Source: Bradyrhizobium sp. 132
GTDB lineage: Bacteria > Pseudomonadota > Alphaproteobacteria > Rhizobiales > Xanthobacteraceae
Reading direction: 5' to 3'
NCBI RefSeq assembly: GCF_023074185.1
Contig: NZ_JADPKY010000094.1
Coordinates: forward strand, 1 to 64,000
DNA: 64,000 nt
Numbering within the stretch: position 1 is the first letter of the stretch; each line of letters starts with the position of its first letter. The notes below the pieces were generated by a model, which saw only the letters and a list, made by a program, of their open reading frames with translations, was not told the DNA's origin and searched no databases. This document shows, piece after piece, positions 1-8,219 of the stretch. The position numbers and the translations under genes are program-made.

Positions 1-215
1 TAGAACACCTGCAGCAGCAAGGCGCTCAGCAATTGCTCCGGAGGGATCGAAGGACGTCCCTCGCTGGCGTATAGCTTTCCAAGGCTGCGGTTCAAATCAT
101 TCAAAACATCCCGGACAAGTTCCCGGACCTTCCGCAGCGGATGGTTCGCTGGCACGCGCTTATCCGGCGCGATGTACGAAAACAGGCCGCCCTGATCCGT
201 AAACCTGCCGCGCAT
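1..215 (-). CDS. Transposase, N-terminal part (runs off window)
   Basis: The translation from the ATG at 215 begins MRGRFTDQGGLFSYIAP and continues through a DUF772-like N-terminal region with the segment RPSIPPEQLLSALLLQV. This start is typical of IS5/IS1182-type DDE transposases, in which this domain precedes the DDE catalytic core. Only about 71 residues are inside the window, so I cannot tell whether the gene is intact. It belongs to the insertion sequence that ends near 292. Confidence 0.75.
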   Translation of the reverse strand, partial: MRGRFTDQGGLFSYIAPDKRVPANHPLRKVRELVRDVLNDLNRSLGKLYASEGRPSIPPEQLLSALLLQVF

Positions 216-292
216 GATCGTCTCCGCCGATTCGAGATGATAAAGTGAATCATCAAGTCCCCTCCCTGGCGAGGCGGTTTTTCAGCAGACTG
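1..292 (-). mobile_element. Insertion sequence, right end only (IS5/IS1182-like)
   Basis: The first 292 bases look like one end of an insertion sequence. A transposase N-terminus reads outward to the left. It is followed by a short non-coding stretch that ends in CAGTCTGCTGAAAAA (read on the minus strand, about 278-292), which looks like a transposon terminal repeat. The tetranucleotide CTAG follows immediately and contains the stop codon of the next gene. The other end lies outside the window, so neither the inverted-repeat partner nor the target duplication can be seen. Confidence 0.6.
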
Positions 293-898
293 CTAGAGCT
301 TGCGCGCCACTTCGGGAGCGAGCTTCTTTTCCGCTTCGTCGATCTGTGCCGCAGCCGCCTTCAGCTTCGGCAAAATCTCTTCGATCCGATCAGCCTTGAG
401 GATATCGACCGAAAGGCCGGCGCGGATGAACTCGGTCTGGCGCATGTGCGACAGCAGCGAGAACAGCGGCTCCCAGAAATTGTCGATGTTGGCGAGCAGC
501 ACCGGCTTGGCGTGACGGCCGAGCTGCTTCCAGGTCAATTGCTCGACCAGCTCCTCCAGCGTGCCGACGCCGCCCGGCAGCGCCACGAAGGCGTCGGACC
601 GTTCGAACATCAGCCGCTTGCGCTCGTGCATGTCGGGAGTGACGATCATCTCCTGCACACGCGTCAGCGCGTTCTCACGCATCCGCAGGAAGTCGGGGAT
701 GATGCCGGTGACGGTGCCGCCGTGATCGAGCACGGAGGTCGCGACCGAGCCCATCAGGCCGAGCGAACCGCCGCCATAGACCAGGCGGATGTTGTTCTCG
801 GCGAGGGACTTGCCGAACGCCTTGGCGCCTTCGGTGAAACGGGGATTGGTTCCGGGGCCGGAGCCGCAATAGACACAGACGGTTTTGATCGTGCTCAT
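293..898 (-). CDS. LOG-family protein (cytokinin riboside 5'-monophosphate phosphoribohydrolase type)
   Basis: A 201-residue Rossmann-like protein of the LOG/TIGR00730 family. It carries the diagnostic PGGVGTLEEL nucleotide-binding and catalytic motif, preceded by an MHERK segment. Family members hydrolyse nucleoside 5'-monophosphates, releasing the free base and ribose 5-phosphate. The start MSTIKTVCVYCGSG (898) is the usual family N-terminus. An in-frame ATG nine bases upstream (907) is an alternative, and neither has a convincing Shine-Dalgarno. The stop codon lies inside the CTAG that borders an insertion sequence, but the length and C-terminus look normal for the family, so the gene appears complete. 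It is divergent from the ABC exporter gene. Confidence 0.85.
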   Translation of the reverse strand: MSTIKTVCVYCGSGPGTNPRFTEGAKAFGKSLAENNIRLVYGGGSLGLMGSVATSVLDHGGTVTGIIPDFLRMRENALTRVQEMIVTPDMHERKRLMFERSDAFVALPGGVGTLEELVEQLTWKQLGRHAKPVLLANIDNFWEPLFSLLSHMRQTEFIRAGLSVDILKADRIEEILPKLKAAAAQIDEAEKKLAPEVARKL

Positions 899-1098
899 TG
901 GTGCCATGATGCATTGCAGCGAAGAGGCGTCAAGCCCAATCGGTGATTCGGGCCACCGGAAATCTACCGGTAAATGGCGGAAAACGATCGGAGATTCGCC
1001 ATCTGGCGGGGTGCGCTGGCATCGGGAAGGCTCTATATGACGAACGAAAATCGCAAATCGTACCGTGCCCGCATCCGGCGGGCCTTTCAGGCTTTTTG

Positions 1099-3057
1099 AT
1101 GGACCAAGCTCAATCGTTCGACGGCGCCGACGTTCCTGATCCTCCCGCCGTGGGACCATTGGAGCGGGCCACGCTGATGGGCACGCTGGCGCATCTGTGG
1201 CCCTATATCTGGCCCGGCGACCGCTTCGACCTGAAGATGCGCGTGGTCTGGTCGATGGTGCTGCTGCTCGCGGCCAAGCTGATCACGCTGACCGTTCCTT
1301 TCAGCTTCAAATGGGCGACCGACGCGCTGACAGGGGCCAACACCGCGCCGGTGCAGGCGGACAATTGGCACCTCTGGGTGATCGCCTCGCCATTGCTGCT
1401 GACCGCCAGCTACGGCGCGATGCGCATCGTGATGGCGGTGCTGACGCAATGGCGCGACGGCATTTTCGCGCGCGTTGCCATGCACGCGGTGCGTAAGCTC
1501 GCCACCATCACCTTCATTCACATGCACGAACTCTCGCTGCGCTTTCATCTCGAGCGCAAGACCGGCGGTCTGACGCGCGTGCTCGAGCGTGGCCGCGAGG
1601 GCATCGAGGTCATCGTGCGCATGGTGATCCTGCAGCTGATCCCGACCATCGTCGAGGTCTCGCTCCTGATGGCCGTGCTGCTCTGGCAGTTCGACTGGCG
1701 CTACGTGGTCGCAACCCTGATCACGGTAACCGTCTACATGTACTACACCTACATCGCCACCGAGTGGCGGATCGGCATCCGCCGCAAGATGAACGATTCC
1801 GACACCGAGGCTAACACCAAGGCGATCGACTCGCTGCTCAACTACGAGACCGTGAAGTATTTCAGCGCCGAGACCCGCGAAGCGCAGCGCTATGACAAGT
1901 CGGTCGCACGCTACGAGGAGTCGAGCGTTCAGGCCTATACCTCGCTCGCGGTGCTCAACACCGGCCAGGCCGTGATCTTCACGCTGGGGCTGACCGCGAC
2001 CATGTTGATGTGCGCGATCGGCGTGCGCAACGGCACCAATACGGTCGGCGATTTCGTGCTGGTCAACGCCATGATGATCCAGCTTTACCAGCCGCTGAAC
2101 TTCATGGGCATGGTCTATCGCGAGATCAAGCAGGCGATCATCGACATCGAGAAGATGTTCAACGTGCTGGGACGCGAGGCCGAGATCAAGGACGCGCCCG
2201 ACGCGAAGCCGCTGGTGGTCTCGGCCGGCACGGTGCGCTTCGAGGACGTGCGCTTTTCCTATGAGCCGGCCCGGCCGATCCTCAAGGGCATCAGCTTCGA
2301 GGTGCCGGCCGGCAAGACGGTCGCGATCGTCGGCCCGTCCGGCGCGGGCAAGTCGACCATGTCGCGACTTCTGTTCCGCCTCTACGACATTTCCGGCGGA
2401 AAGATCCTGATCGACGGCCAGGACATCCGCGAGGTCACGCAGGCCTCGCTGCGCGCCTCCATCGGCATGGTGCCGCAGGACACCGTGCTGTTCAACGACA
2501 CCATCCGCTACAACATTCGCTACGGCCGCTGGGACGCCAGCGATGCCGAGGTGGAAGAAGCGGCGCGGCTGGCGCAGATCGATCATTTCATCCGGATGTC
2601 GCCGATGGGCTACGAGACCCAGGTCGGCGAACGCGGCCTGAAACTATCCGGGGGCGAAAAACAGCGTGTCGCGATCGCGCGCACTGTCTTGAAGGCGCCG
2701 CCGATCCTGGTGCTGGACGAGGCCACCTCGGCGCTGGACACCCACACCGAGCACGAGATCCAGGGCGCGCTCGAGCGCGTGGCGAAGAACCGCACATCGC
2801 TGGTGATTGCCCATCGGCTCTCGACCATCGTCGGCGCCGACGAGATCATTGTGCTGGACCAGGGCCGCATCGCCGAGCGCGGCACCCACGCAAAACTGCT
2901 CGCGGAGGGGGGCCTTTACGCCAGCATGTGGAACAGGCAGCGCGAGGCCGAGGCGGCGCGCGAGAAACTGGCCCGGATGGCCGACTCCGGCGAGGCGCCC
3001 AACCGGGAGCCGCCGTCGGTCCAGGATGTCCTGACGACGCCTGCGGCGGCGGAGTGA
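1099..3057 (+). CDS. ABC exporter of the Atm1/HMT1 type (permease-ATPase half transporter)
   Basis: A 652-residue half transporter. An N-terminal six-helix exporter domain (about residues 40-350) is followed by a nucleotide-binding domain. The Walker A motif GPSGAGKST is at about 412, the signature LSGGEKQR at about 516, Walker B (ILVLDEAT) at about 536, and the H-loop IAHRLST follows. The sequence SLLNYETVKYF in the membrane domain is characteristic of the Atm1/ABCB7 subfamily, which exports glutathione-linked sulfur or metal conjugates across the inner membrane. I chose the ATG at 1099 (MDQAQSF). The open frame extends to 943, but the extra 52 residues look non-coding and overlap the divergent promoter region of the LOG gene. 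Confidence 0.88.
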   Translation: MDQAQSFDGADVPDPPAVGPLERATLMGTLAHLWPYIWPGDRFDLKMRVVWSMVLLLAAKLITLTVPFSFKWATDALTGANTAPVQADNWHLWVIASPLLLTASYGAMRIVMAVLTQWRDGIFARVAMHAVRKLATITFIHMHELSLRFHLERKTGGLTRVLERGREGIEVIVRMVILQLIPTIVEVSLLMAVLLWQFDWRYVVATLITVTVYMYYTYIATEWRIGIRRKMNDSDTEANTKAIDSLLNYETVKYFSAETREAQRYDKSVARYEESSVQAYTSLAVLNTGQAVIFTLGLTATMLMCAIGVRNGTNTVGDFVLVNAMMIQLYQPLNFMGMVYREIKQAIIDIEKMFNVLGREAEIKDAPDAKPLVVSAGTVRFEDVRFSYEPARPILKGISFEVPAGKTVAIVGPSGAGKSTMSRLLFRLYDISGGKILIDGQDIREVTQASLRASIGMVPQDTVLFNDTIRYNIRYGRWDASDAEVEEAARLAQIDHFIRMSPMGYETQVGERGLKLSGGEKQRVAIARTVLKAPPILVLDEATSALDTHTEHEIQGALERVAKNRTSLVIAHRLSTIVGADEIIVLDQGRIAERGTHAKLLAEGGLYASMWNRQREAEAAREKLARMADSGEAPNREPPSVQDVLTTPAAAE

Positions 3058-3140
3058 CCTTGTCTCCGGTCCCTACTCTGGCCTAAACAACACCACCGCG
3101 CGGGACGACCTGCGCCATCAACCCTGAGCGGCAGATAGCG

Positions 3141-3839
3141 ATGTCCATTCTCGATTCGATCCAGCGTCAGATCCCGCCGATCCACAAGGAGGGCTATCCC
3201 TTCATCGGCGGCTTTGCACTGGCAAGCCTCATCCTGTTCTGGCTGTGGTCGCCTTTGGGGTGGATCGGCACTATCCTGACCGTGTGGTGCGCGCTGTTCT
3301 TCCGCGACCCCGTGCGCGTGACCCCCGTCCGCGAGGGGCTCGTGGTGTCGCCGGCCGACGGCCGCGTCTCGATGATCACCATGGCGCTGCCGCCGGCCGA
3401 GCTCGGGCTCGGCGACCGGCCACTGCCGCGCGTCTCGGTGTTCATGAGCGTGTTCAACTGCCACGTGAACCGCAGTCCGATCACGGGCAGGGTGGACCGT
3501 ATCGCCTATCGGCCCGGCCTGTTCATCAATGCCGAGCTGGACAAGGCGAGCGAGGACAATGAGCGCAACTCGCTGGTGATCACGACGCCGACGGCGCGGA
3601 TCGGCGTGATCCAGATCGCAGGGCTTGTCGCCAAGCGCATCGTCTGCTTCGTCAAAGAGGGGCAGGCGATCGGCGCCGGTGAGCGCTTCGGCCTGATCCG
3701 CTTCGGCTCGCGGCTCGATGTCTACCTGCCGGTGGGCACCAAGGCGCTGGTCTCGGAAGGGCAGACGGCGATCGCCGGTGAGACGATTCTGGCCGATCTC
3801 ACCGGGGACGACCCAAGCCGCGCCTATCGCTCCAATTAA
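3141..3839 (+). CDS. psd: Phosphatidylserine decarboxylase proenzyme
   Basis: A 232-residue short-type decarboxylase that converts phosphatidylserine to phosphatidylethanolamine at the inner membrane. A hydrophobic N-terminal segment (about 20-55) anchors it. The self-cleavage site is RFGSR, with Gly189-Ser190. Ser190 would become the pyruvoyl prosthetic group of the alpha subunit. The upstream motifs SPADGRV and FNCHVNRSP are conserved in the family. It lies 87 bases upstream of pssA, the gene for the preceding enzyme of the same pathway, in the usual rhizobial psd-pssA order, probably as one operon. Confidence 0.95.
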   Translation: MSILDSIQRQIPPIHKEGYPFIGGFALASLILFWLWSPLGWIGTILTVWCALFFRDPVRVTPVREGLVVSPADGRVSMITMALPPAELGLGDRPLPRVSVFMSVFNCHVNRSPITGRVDRIAYRPGLFINAELDKASEDNERNSLVITTPTARIGVIQIAGLVAKRIVCFVKEGQAIGAGERFGLIRFGSRLDVYLPVGTKALVSEGQTAIAGETILADLTGDDPSRAYRSN

Positions 3840-3925
3840 CCAATAAGGCGGTCCAGGGGCTTTCCGCCGCAATGGCGGAGGGGAACGCAGCTTGCTATAT
3901 CTCGCCTCAAGGTGAGGACGAGCCA

Positions 3926-4807
3926 ATGACGCCCTATGATTTCAAGGATCCTGACGTGCGCCGCCGGCGGTTCCGCCCGATCCCGGTGCGGATGCTGGTG
4001 CCCAACGTCATCACGCTGCTGGCGATCTGCGCTGGCCTGACCTCGATCCGCCTGTCGATCGAGGGGCGGATGTCACTCGCAGTCTACGCCATCGTGTTCG
4101 CGGCCTTGCTCGACGGCATCGACGGCCGCGTTGCGCGCCTCATCAAGGGCCAGTCCAAATTCGGCGCCGAACTCGACAGCCTCGCCGACTTCGTCAATTT
4201 CGGCGTCGCTCCCGGCCTGATGCTGTACTTCTGGCAGCTACACGAGCTCGGTAATGCCGGCTGGATCGCGGCGATGGTGTTCGCGATTTCCGGCGGCCTC
4301 CGGCTGGCGCGCTTCAACGCCACCATGGACGATCCCAACAAGCCGGCGTTCGCCGCCAATTTCTTCACCGGCGTGCCGGCGCCGGCCGGCGCGATCACGG
4401 TGTTGCTGCCGATCTATGTGGCGTTCCTCGATCTCGGCCGGCTGCCTGCGGCGGTGACGGCTGCGTATACACTGCTGATCGCCTTCCTGATGGTGTCGCG
4501 CCTGCCGGTGTTCTCCGGCAAGACCAAGCGCATGCGCGTGCCGCCCGAGCTGGTGCTGCCGGCCTTCGTCGCGGTGGTCGTCTTCATCGCGATCCTGATC
4601 GCTTATCCCTGGCACGTACTCTCGGTGGGCACGGTGTTGTATCTCCTTGCTTTGCCGCTCGGCTACAAATCCTATCGCGACCAGCGGCGCGCGCTGGAAG
4701 CCACCGCGCCGTCGGGAGGCGAGGTCTCGTCGCCGCCGTCGGCACCGACGCTGGCTAACCTGTCGGAGCCGCCGCACGACGACGACCGGCCAGGAAGCCT
4801 GCACTGA
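3926..4807 (+). CDS. pssA: CDP-diacylglycerol--serine O-phosphatidyltransferase
   Basis: A 293-residue integral membrane enzyme that makes phosphatidylserine from CDP-diacylglycerol and serine. The CDP-alcohol phosphotransferase motif is complete: Asp66, Gly67, Ala70, Arg71, Gly80, Asp84 and Asp88 have the D-G-x2-A-R-x8-G-x3-D-x3-D spacing. Several hydrophobic helices follow. The start at 3926 is preceded by GGTGAGGA at good distance, so the in-frame ATG at 3872 is less likely. The product is the substrate of Psd, encoded just upstream. The C-terminal tail (last ~35 residues) is polar and Ser/Pro-rich and is probably cytoplasmic. Confidence 0.95.
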   Translation: MTPYDFKDPDVRRRRFRPIPVRMLVPNVITLLAICAGLTSIRLSIEGRMSLAVYAIVFAALLDGIDGRVARLIKGQSKFGAELDSLADFVNFGVAPGLMLYFWQLHELGNAGWIAAMVFAISGGLRLARFNATMDDPNKPAFAANFFTGVPAPAGAITVLLPIYVAFLDLGRLPAAVTAAYTLLIAFLMVSRLPVFSGKTKRMRVPPELVLPAFVAVVVFIAILIAYPWHVLSVGTVLYLLALPLGYKSYRDQRRALEATAPSGGEVSSPPSAPTLANLSEPPHDDDRPGSLH

Positions 4808-4810
4808 ACG

Positions 4811-4847
4811 GCAAGACACTGAGCAGCAAGACACTGAGCAGCAAGAC
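4811..4847. repeat. Short tandem repeat, 15-bp unit, about 2.5 copies
   Basis: The unit GCAAGACACTGAGCA occurs twice in perfect tandem (4811-4825 and 4826-4840), followed by a partial third copy. It begins four bases after the pssA stop codon (4805-4807), in the short gap before the RraA-like gene. It is too small and too regular to be a CRISPR. It may be a slippage product. Confidence 0.8.
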
Positions 4848-4958
4848 TCGGATATCTGCCATGAGGCGCGCTGAGTTGGGTTGAGGCCGGATCTCGGCTA
4901 TATCGCCAGTGTCGGCGGCACCGCGCCAACAGCGGCCGCCAATCTGGGAGAGAACGCC

Positions 4959-5678
4959 GTGACTGATATCGCGACCGGGCCGCTGCCCGCTTCCGTCCTC
5001 GAAGCGCTGGGCCGCTACGACACGCCGACGATCTGCAATGCCATGGAGATCGTGGCGCCCGAGCGCCGGCTGATCGGCTACACCACCAAGCAACTGGTCT
5101 GCCCGTTCCCCGATCTGCCGCCGATCGTCGGCTACGCTCGCACGGTTGCAATCCGCTCGGTGCTGAAAAATTCGCTGCCGCCGGAAGAGCAGTCGAAGCG
5201 CCGCATCGACTATTACGAATATGTCGGCACCGGCTTTGGTCCGCGTATCTCGGTGATCCAGGACATCGACGGTCCCGACGTCGGCTACGGCGCGTTCTGG
5301 GGCGAGGTGCAGAGCAACGTGCACAAGGCGCTCGGCTGCCTCGGTGTCATCACCGACGGCTCGATCCGCGACATTCCGCAATGGGCCCCGGGCTTCCAGG
5401 CGCTGGCCGGCTCGATCGGGCCGTCGCATGCCTGGGTGCATGCGGAGAGCTTTGGCGGCGAGGTGCGCGTCGCCGGCATGACCGTGAAATCGGACGATCT
5501 GATCCACGCCGATCTGCACGGCGCGATCGTGATCCCGCGCGACATCGCCGCAAAACTGCCCGACGCCGCCGAGCTCTGCGGCCGCCGCGAGACGCCGATC
5601 CTCGAGATCGCCCGCAGCCCCGACTTCTCGCTGGAGAAGCTCAAGGCCGCGCTGAAGCGCTCTGCTGAGATCCACTAA
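4959..5678 (+). CDS. RraA-like / dimethylmenaquinone methyltransferase-like family protein
   Basis: A 239-residue member of the RraA fold family, which includes HMG/CHA aldolases and the regulator of RNase E. The core shows the family segment LGVITDGSIRDI with an R-D pair used for metal binding in the aldolase members. The GTG start at 4959 is chosen because GGGAGAG lies 6-8 bases upstream. Upstream in-frame codons give an unconserved tail. It has a longer N-terminus than the catabolic aldolase homologue at 55675. No pathway partner is adjacent, so the substrate cannot be assigned. Many alphaproteobacterial copies are annotated only by fold. Confidence 0.75.
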   Translation: MTDIATGPLPASVLEALGRYDTPTICNAMEIVAPERRLIGYTTKQLVCPFPDLPPIVGYARTVAIRSVLKNSLPPEEQSKRRIDYYEYVGTGFGPRISVIQDIDGPDVGYGAFWGEVQSNVHKALGCLGVITDGSIRDIPQWAPGFQALAGSIGPSHAWVHAESFGGEVRVAGMTVKSDDLIHADLHGAIVIPRDIAAKLPDAAELCGRRETPILEIARSPDFSLEKLKAALKRSAEIH

Positions 5679-5696
5679 CGGCGGGACTGCAACGAT

Positions 5697-5990
5697 CTAC
5701 GGCTGCGGCGCCGCCCGCGGGCTGCCCTGTTCCGTCAAGAACAGGGCGGCCTGATCCGGCTCGCCGAACACCGCGGCAGCGCAGCCAATCAAGGTGAAGC
5801 CGCCGGCAAAATCCCACAGAGTAATATCTTCCGCATTGTCCGAGATGTGGATCAAGCGCGCTGCGATCACGGCCAAGGCCGCCTCGATAAAGAGCAGCAC
5901 GCTGAACACCGGCAGGACGAGCTCGGGTTTGAGCATGTGGAGCGCCAGCACTGCGGGAAGCGCGGTGAGAAGACTGAACAGCGTCACCAT
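5697..5990 (-). CDS. Small hypothetical membrane protein
   Basis: A 97-residue protein with three likely hydrophobic segments: around residues 3-20, 23-42, and a weaker one around 58-72. It has no recognisable domain. The ATG at 5990 is preceded by GGAAGG seven bases upstream, a good ribosome-binding site. The frame is open further upstream to 6065 but without such a signal. It converges with the RraA-like gene 18 bases away. Function unknown. Confidence 0.6.
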   Translation of the reverse strand: MVTLFSLLTALPAVLALHMLKPELVLPVFSVLLFIEAALAVIAARLIHISDNAEDITLWDFAGGFTLIGCAAAVFGEPDQAALFLTEQGSPRAAPQP

Positions 5991-6324
5991 TACGATGCCT
6001 TCCGCCATGCGTGTGCCGGCCCGCGCCAGAATACCAACTGACCCGTCACCCCCGATGTGGCGCAAGGCCGCAGCCGAAGGGTTCGCGCACCCACAGCCTT
6101 GAGTGACGGGGCGCGAGAGCCCTTATGGTTATCAAAACGTTGAAAGTCCTGTCGGCAGTCGGCAAAGCCGGCGCCTTTCAGCGCGCTGCACCCGCCAGGC
6201 GAGCCGGCTCAACTTAACCTTTACGCGTCTTTAATCGCAGCTCACTAGGGTTTCCGATGCGGTTCGGGGTTGGGCCGCGCCATCGGCCAGGACGGCCGTT
6301 GTTGTGTGCGCGTTGGAGTCTTCC
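5991..6324. other. Intergenic region between divergent genes
   Basis: About 330 bases separate the small membrane protein gene (minus) and the stator pair (plus). The part near 6210-6250 is locally A/T-richer and could contain promoters, but I see no confident -35/-10 pair. There is no flagellar-type sigma-54 or sigma-28 box that I would defend. No gene is evident. Confidence 0.4.
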
Positions 6325-7098
6325 ATGGATATCATGACGGGCGCCGGCCTCGTGGCGGGCATTATCGTCGTCGCGACGATGGTGTTGCTGGGCGGCGATC
6401 TGCACATGTTCATCAGCGAGCATGCGATGATCATCATCTTCGGCGGATCGGCCGCAGCGACCATGATCCGCTTTCCGCTCTCAGTGCTGATGCACGGCCT
6501 GCCGCTCGGCATGAAGTTCGCCTTCACGATGAGCCGGCTGTCGGCGCACGATCTGGTCGACGAGCTCGCCCGCATCGCCGAGATTGCCCGCAAGCAGGGC
6601 CCGGTGGGGTTGGAAAAGGTCGAGACCGACGAGCCTTTCCTCGCCAAGGGCATTCGCTACGTCGCCGACGGGTACGACCTCGATTTCATTCGGGATAATT
6701 TGGAACGCGACCGCGACAATTTCCTGATGCATCTGAACGAAGGCAGCAAGATCTACCGCGCCGTCGGCGACTGCGCGCCCGCGTTCGGCATGATCGGAAC
6801 CCTGATCGGCATGGTGCAAATGTTTTCGAACATGTCAGATCCCTCGAAGCTCGGCCCGTTCATGGCGACCGCCCTGCTGGCAACTCTCTACGGTGCGCTG
6901 GTCGCGAACCTGCTCTGCCTGCCGATCGCCGACAAGCTGCATGGCAAGCTGATCGACGAGGAAACCAATCGTACGCTGATCATCGACGGCATTCTGATGA
7001 TCCGCGACTCCAAGAGCCCGACTTTGGTGCGCGAAATGCTGCTGGCCTATCTTCCCGAGAAGCACCGCCACGCCGAAGGCGAGCCGGTTCCGGCGTAA
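6325..7098 (+). CDS. MotA/PomA-like stator (proton or sodium channel) protein
   Basis: A 257-residue inner-membrane protein of the MotA family. It has two N-terminal helices, a large cytoplasmic loop, and two C-terminal helices (around 145-200) that contain GTLIGMVQMF and ALVANLLCLPIADK. The short length and the N-terminus MDIMTGAGLV are closer to the PomA/MotP branch than to the long MotA of enteric bacteria. It would form the torque-generating channel with the MotB-like protein encoded 23 bases downstream. GGAG precedes the ATG. No other flagellar gene is in the window, so the pair is away from any flagellar cluster seen here. It may drive flagella elsewhere or be another H+/Na+-powered complex. 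Confidence 0.82.
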   Translation: MDIMTGAGLVAGIIVVATMVLLGGDLHMFISEHAMIIIFGGSAAATMIRFPLSVLMHGLPLGMKFAFTMSRLSAHDLVDELARIAEIARKQGPVGLEKVETDEPFLAKGIRYVADGYDLDFIRDNLERDRDNFLMHLNEGSKIYRAVGDCAPAFGMIGTLIGMVQMFSNMSDPSKLGPFMATALLATLYGALVANLLCLPIADKLHGKLIDEETNRTLIIDGILMIRDSKSPTLVREMLLAYLPEKHRHAEGEPVPA

Positions 7099-7121
7099 CG
7101 CCGGACGTCGGGATCTGACCC

Positions 7122-7949
7122 ATGGCCAAGAAAAAACGCGAAGAAGCACATGGCGGCCATGGCTGGTTCGTGACGTTTGCCGATCTGATGGCCTTGCTGC
7201 TGGCGTTTTTCGTGATGCTGGTCGCATTCTCCACGCAGGACTCCAACAAGCTGAAGATCGTCGCGGGCTCCATGCGCGAGGCCTTCGGCGTCCAGAGCGA
7301 AGCGCGCTACGCCGGCATCATCGAATCCGACGGCCTGCCGACCCGCGCGCGGCTGAAGAACGTCGACCACATTCAGCCTGAAGACGCCTCCAACACGCCG
7401 ACGCCGGACCAGGAGGATCATGACCGCACGTCGGGAGCGAAGATCAAGGTCGATCGCAATTTTGCGCTGGCGGCGGCTTCGCTGCGCCAGGCCTTGCAGG
7501 ACATGCCGGAACTGACCGAGATATCCAAGCACATCATGTTCGAAGAGACCAAGCAGGGCCTCAACCTCGAGATCGTGGACCAGGACGGCCGCTCGATGTT
7601 CGCCGACGGCTCCAAGGTGCCCTATGACCGCACCCGCCGGCTGATCGAGAAGCTCGCTGTCCCGCTCAAGGCGACGCCGTTGCGCGTCTCCATCGCCGGC
7701 CATACCGCAGCCGGATTCGTGCCGACCCGCAGCGACTACGGCGCCTTCGACCTTTCGGCCGATCGCGCCAACGCCGTGCGTCAGATCCTCGAACGCGAGG
7801 GCCTGCCGCCGGCGCACGTCTTCGCCGTCGCCGGCAAGGCTGACACCCAACCGCTGTTTCCGGACGATCCCTCGCTCGCGGCCAACCGGCGGGTGACCAT
7901 CACCCTGATGCGCGAAGATCCGCCGCTGCCGCCGAATTTGAAGCCGTAG
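7122..7949 (+). CDS. MotB/OmpA-type stator partner
   Basis: A 275-residue protein. A short basic N-terminus is followed by one transmembrane helix (about 16-38). This carries the ion-binding Asp21 in the segment TFADLMALLLAFF, the universally conserved MotB/PomB aspartate. A linker and a C-terminal OmpA-like peptidoglycan-binding domain follow (about 140-265), ending with the typical NRRVTI motif. The domain would anchor the stator to the cell wall. It lies 23 bases after the MotA-like gene and was certainly co-evolved with it. Confidence 0.85.
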   Translation: MAKKKREEAHGGHGWFVTFADLMALLLAFFVMLVAFSTQDSNKLKIVAGSMREAFGVQSEARYAGIIESDGLPTRARLKNVDHIQPEDASNTPTPDQEDHDRTSGAKIKVDRNFALAAASLRQALQDMPELTEISKHIMFEETKQGLNLEIVDQDGRSMFADGSKVPYDRTRRLIEKLAVPLKATPLRVSIAGHTAAGFVPTRSDYGAFDLSADRANAVRQILEREGLPPAHVFAVAGKADTQPLFPDDPSLAANRRVTITLMREDPPLPPNLKP

Positions 7950-8219
7950 GGTGCTTTCAAGCGAAGGGACGCCGGTCGCGCGAAGAAAACCCGTCGAAAT
8001 CAGAATTTGGAGCCGGTTCCGGTGCAATTGAAACGGAAAGGCTCCAAGCCCTTGCGCTACGATCTTACCTGAGGCATGTCGTCGCGCGTCGACGACCGTT
8101 GCTGCGCCGTCACAGCATTCGGCTCCGCGCCTGCTAAGGTGGCGTGTCGTTTGACAAGCGCGCCGGAACCGTCAAAAGGCGCCGGATCATTTCTCGGGAA
8201 GAAGCGTTTCTAGTCTCTC

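Noticed and set aside
1087..2586. A 499-codon minus-strand open frame opposite the ABC exporter
   Set aside because: His/Arg/Asp-rich shadow with no domain. The exporter shows all ABC motifs.
4811..4847. Possible CRISPR-like repeat
   Set aside because: Repeat units are contiguous with no spacers and only about 2.5 copies.
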